NCBI GenBank assembly: GCA_032622095.1
Contig: CP136064.1
Span: forward strand, 7,927,512-7,991,511
Length of the DNA: 64,000 bases
DNA from: Siphonodentalium dalli
Lineage: Eukaryota; Mollusca; Scaphopoda; Gadilida; Siphonodentaliidae
Reading direction: 5' to 3'
A program made the translations under genes and the position numbers. The notes beneath the pieces are model-generated. The model was not told where the DNA came from and searched no databases. It worked only from the letters and a program-made list of their open reading frames with translations. Positions 63,307 to 64,000 of this stretch are shown in pieces; within the stretch, counting starts at the first letter, position 1; the number at the start of each line of letters is the position of its first letter.

Positions 63307-63711
63307 AGGGTACGTTCATACGCTGGCAAGTTTACACGGTATGGTTTTGTGGGCATTTCGTCATAGAAAACCACATAGTGCCAAAATATGAACCGTAACA
63401 TGCATCTTTACCAAAGCTAACGACTTGAGAAGTAAAATGTATGTAGTTCCACTTGTAACGGTGCTACTGTAATTTGCCTTCAAATACCTGTATGATTTAT
63501 TCTTGCGAGATAATTGTATGATATTTACAGGCAAATTCCTGTAGCATCATTACTAGTGGAACTATTGAGATTCTACTTCGCACGTAGTTAGCTGTGGCAC
63601 AGATGCACTTTATGTGCCTGTTTCCGTTCATATTATGGCACCATATCGTTTTATACGACAAAATGCCTGCAAACCATACCGTGCAAACTTGCCAGTGTAT
63701 GAACGTACCCT
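63307..63711. mobile_element. Fold-back MITE-like element, 405 bp
   Basis: The element begins AGGGTACGTTCATACGCTGG and ends with its near-complement (CCAGTGTATGAACGTACCCT). Similarity between the two halves continues almost to the centre (about 63,509), for example AGTTCCACTTGTAA versus TTACTAGTGGAACT, and AATTTGCC versus GGCAAATT. It has no coding capacity. I could not find a convincing target-site duplication, so the superfamily is unassigned. The inner arms are clearly more diverged than the outer ~45 bp. Confidence 0.82.
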
Positions 63712-64000
63712 AGCGGTAACGATTCACATAGGTTATTTGTTGAAAACATGTTACATGTGGTCCAGGTAACTAGATAATTTATGTGTTGATTATACATGTA
63801 GAACAACACGACTTTTCCCATTTCTACCGAAGAGATTTCGCTAGAATAGGACAGCGTTGAATTTTCATTAAAGATCACCTTGATATTATTTGTATTGTTA
63901 GATTTCCGAACGAGGTATCTCAATTTCCTGACATTCGCACAAATGTACTGAAACTAGAGTGCACTTGATAACACAATCTGGTATGTTATACATAATATGT
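63712..64000. other. Right edge, no recognised feature
   Basis: AT-rich sequence with a 90-codon minus-strand frame (63,651-63,923) that partly overlaps the fold-back element; no domain recognised. Confidence 0.5.

Overview
This window is eukaryotic nuclear DNA dominated by non-coding tandem repeats. It has no operon-like gene packing, but it carries two huge satellite arrays, many small minisatellites, fold-back (MITE-like) elements, and one convincing exon ending in a consensus GT splice donor. The organism is most likely a lophotrochozoan invertebrate, plausibly a bivalve mollusc. That rests on the look of the one protein-coding exon and the abundance of short fold-back elements and minisatellites; it is an inference, not a proof.

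Layout. (1) 1-23,787: satellite array A, already running at the left edge. It is built from 45-bp, 68-bp and 58-bp versions of one monomer and organised into nested higher-order repeats whose copies lie 158 bp, 1.8 kb, 2.7 kb, 3.6 kb, 5.3 kb, 13.4 kb and 17.0 kb apart. (2) 23,788-24,257: about 470 bp of unique spacer. (3) 24,258-51,056: satellite array B, about 724 copies of an unrelated 37-bp monomer in nearly perfect register, with higher-order duplications at exact multiples of 37 bp (407, 555, 740, 1,739 and 2,368 bp), ending in a degenerate tail. (4) 51,497-52,210: an older minisatellite with a roughly 97-bp three-part repeat. (5) 52,994-53,470: the first coding exon (159 codons) of a predicted type II membrane protein on the plus strand. 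Its 3' edge, including the splice donor, has been tandemly copied (70-bp unit, six copies, five intact donors). (6) 53,834-64,000: AT-rich intron or intergenic DNA with a doubtful terminal exon, several hairpins and fold-back elements, a tandem repeat full of AGGTCA-type half-sites, a roughly 290-bp local duplication, and a 5S rRNA-like fragment.

How it fits together. The only gene-like unit is the exon at 53.0-53.5 kb; everything else is repeat biology. The long minus-strand open frames in array A (up to 309 codons) are by-products of a monomer with few stop codons and are not annotated as genes. The most unusual observation is the minisatellite born from an exon-intron junction, which places five consensus splice donors in tandem directly behind a coding exon.
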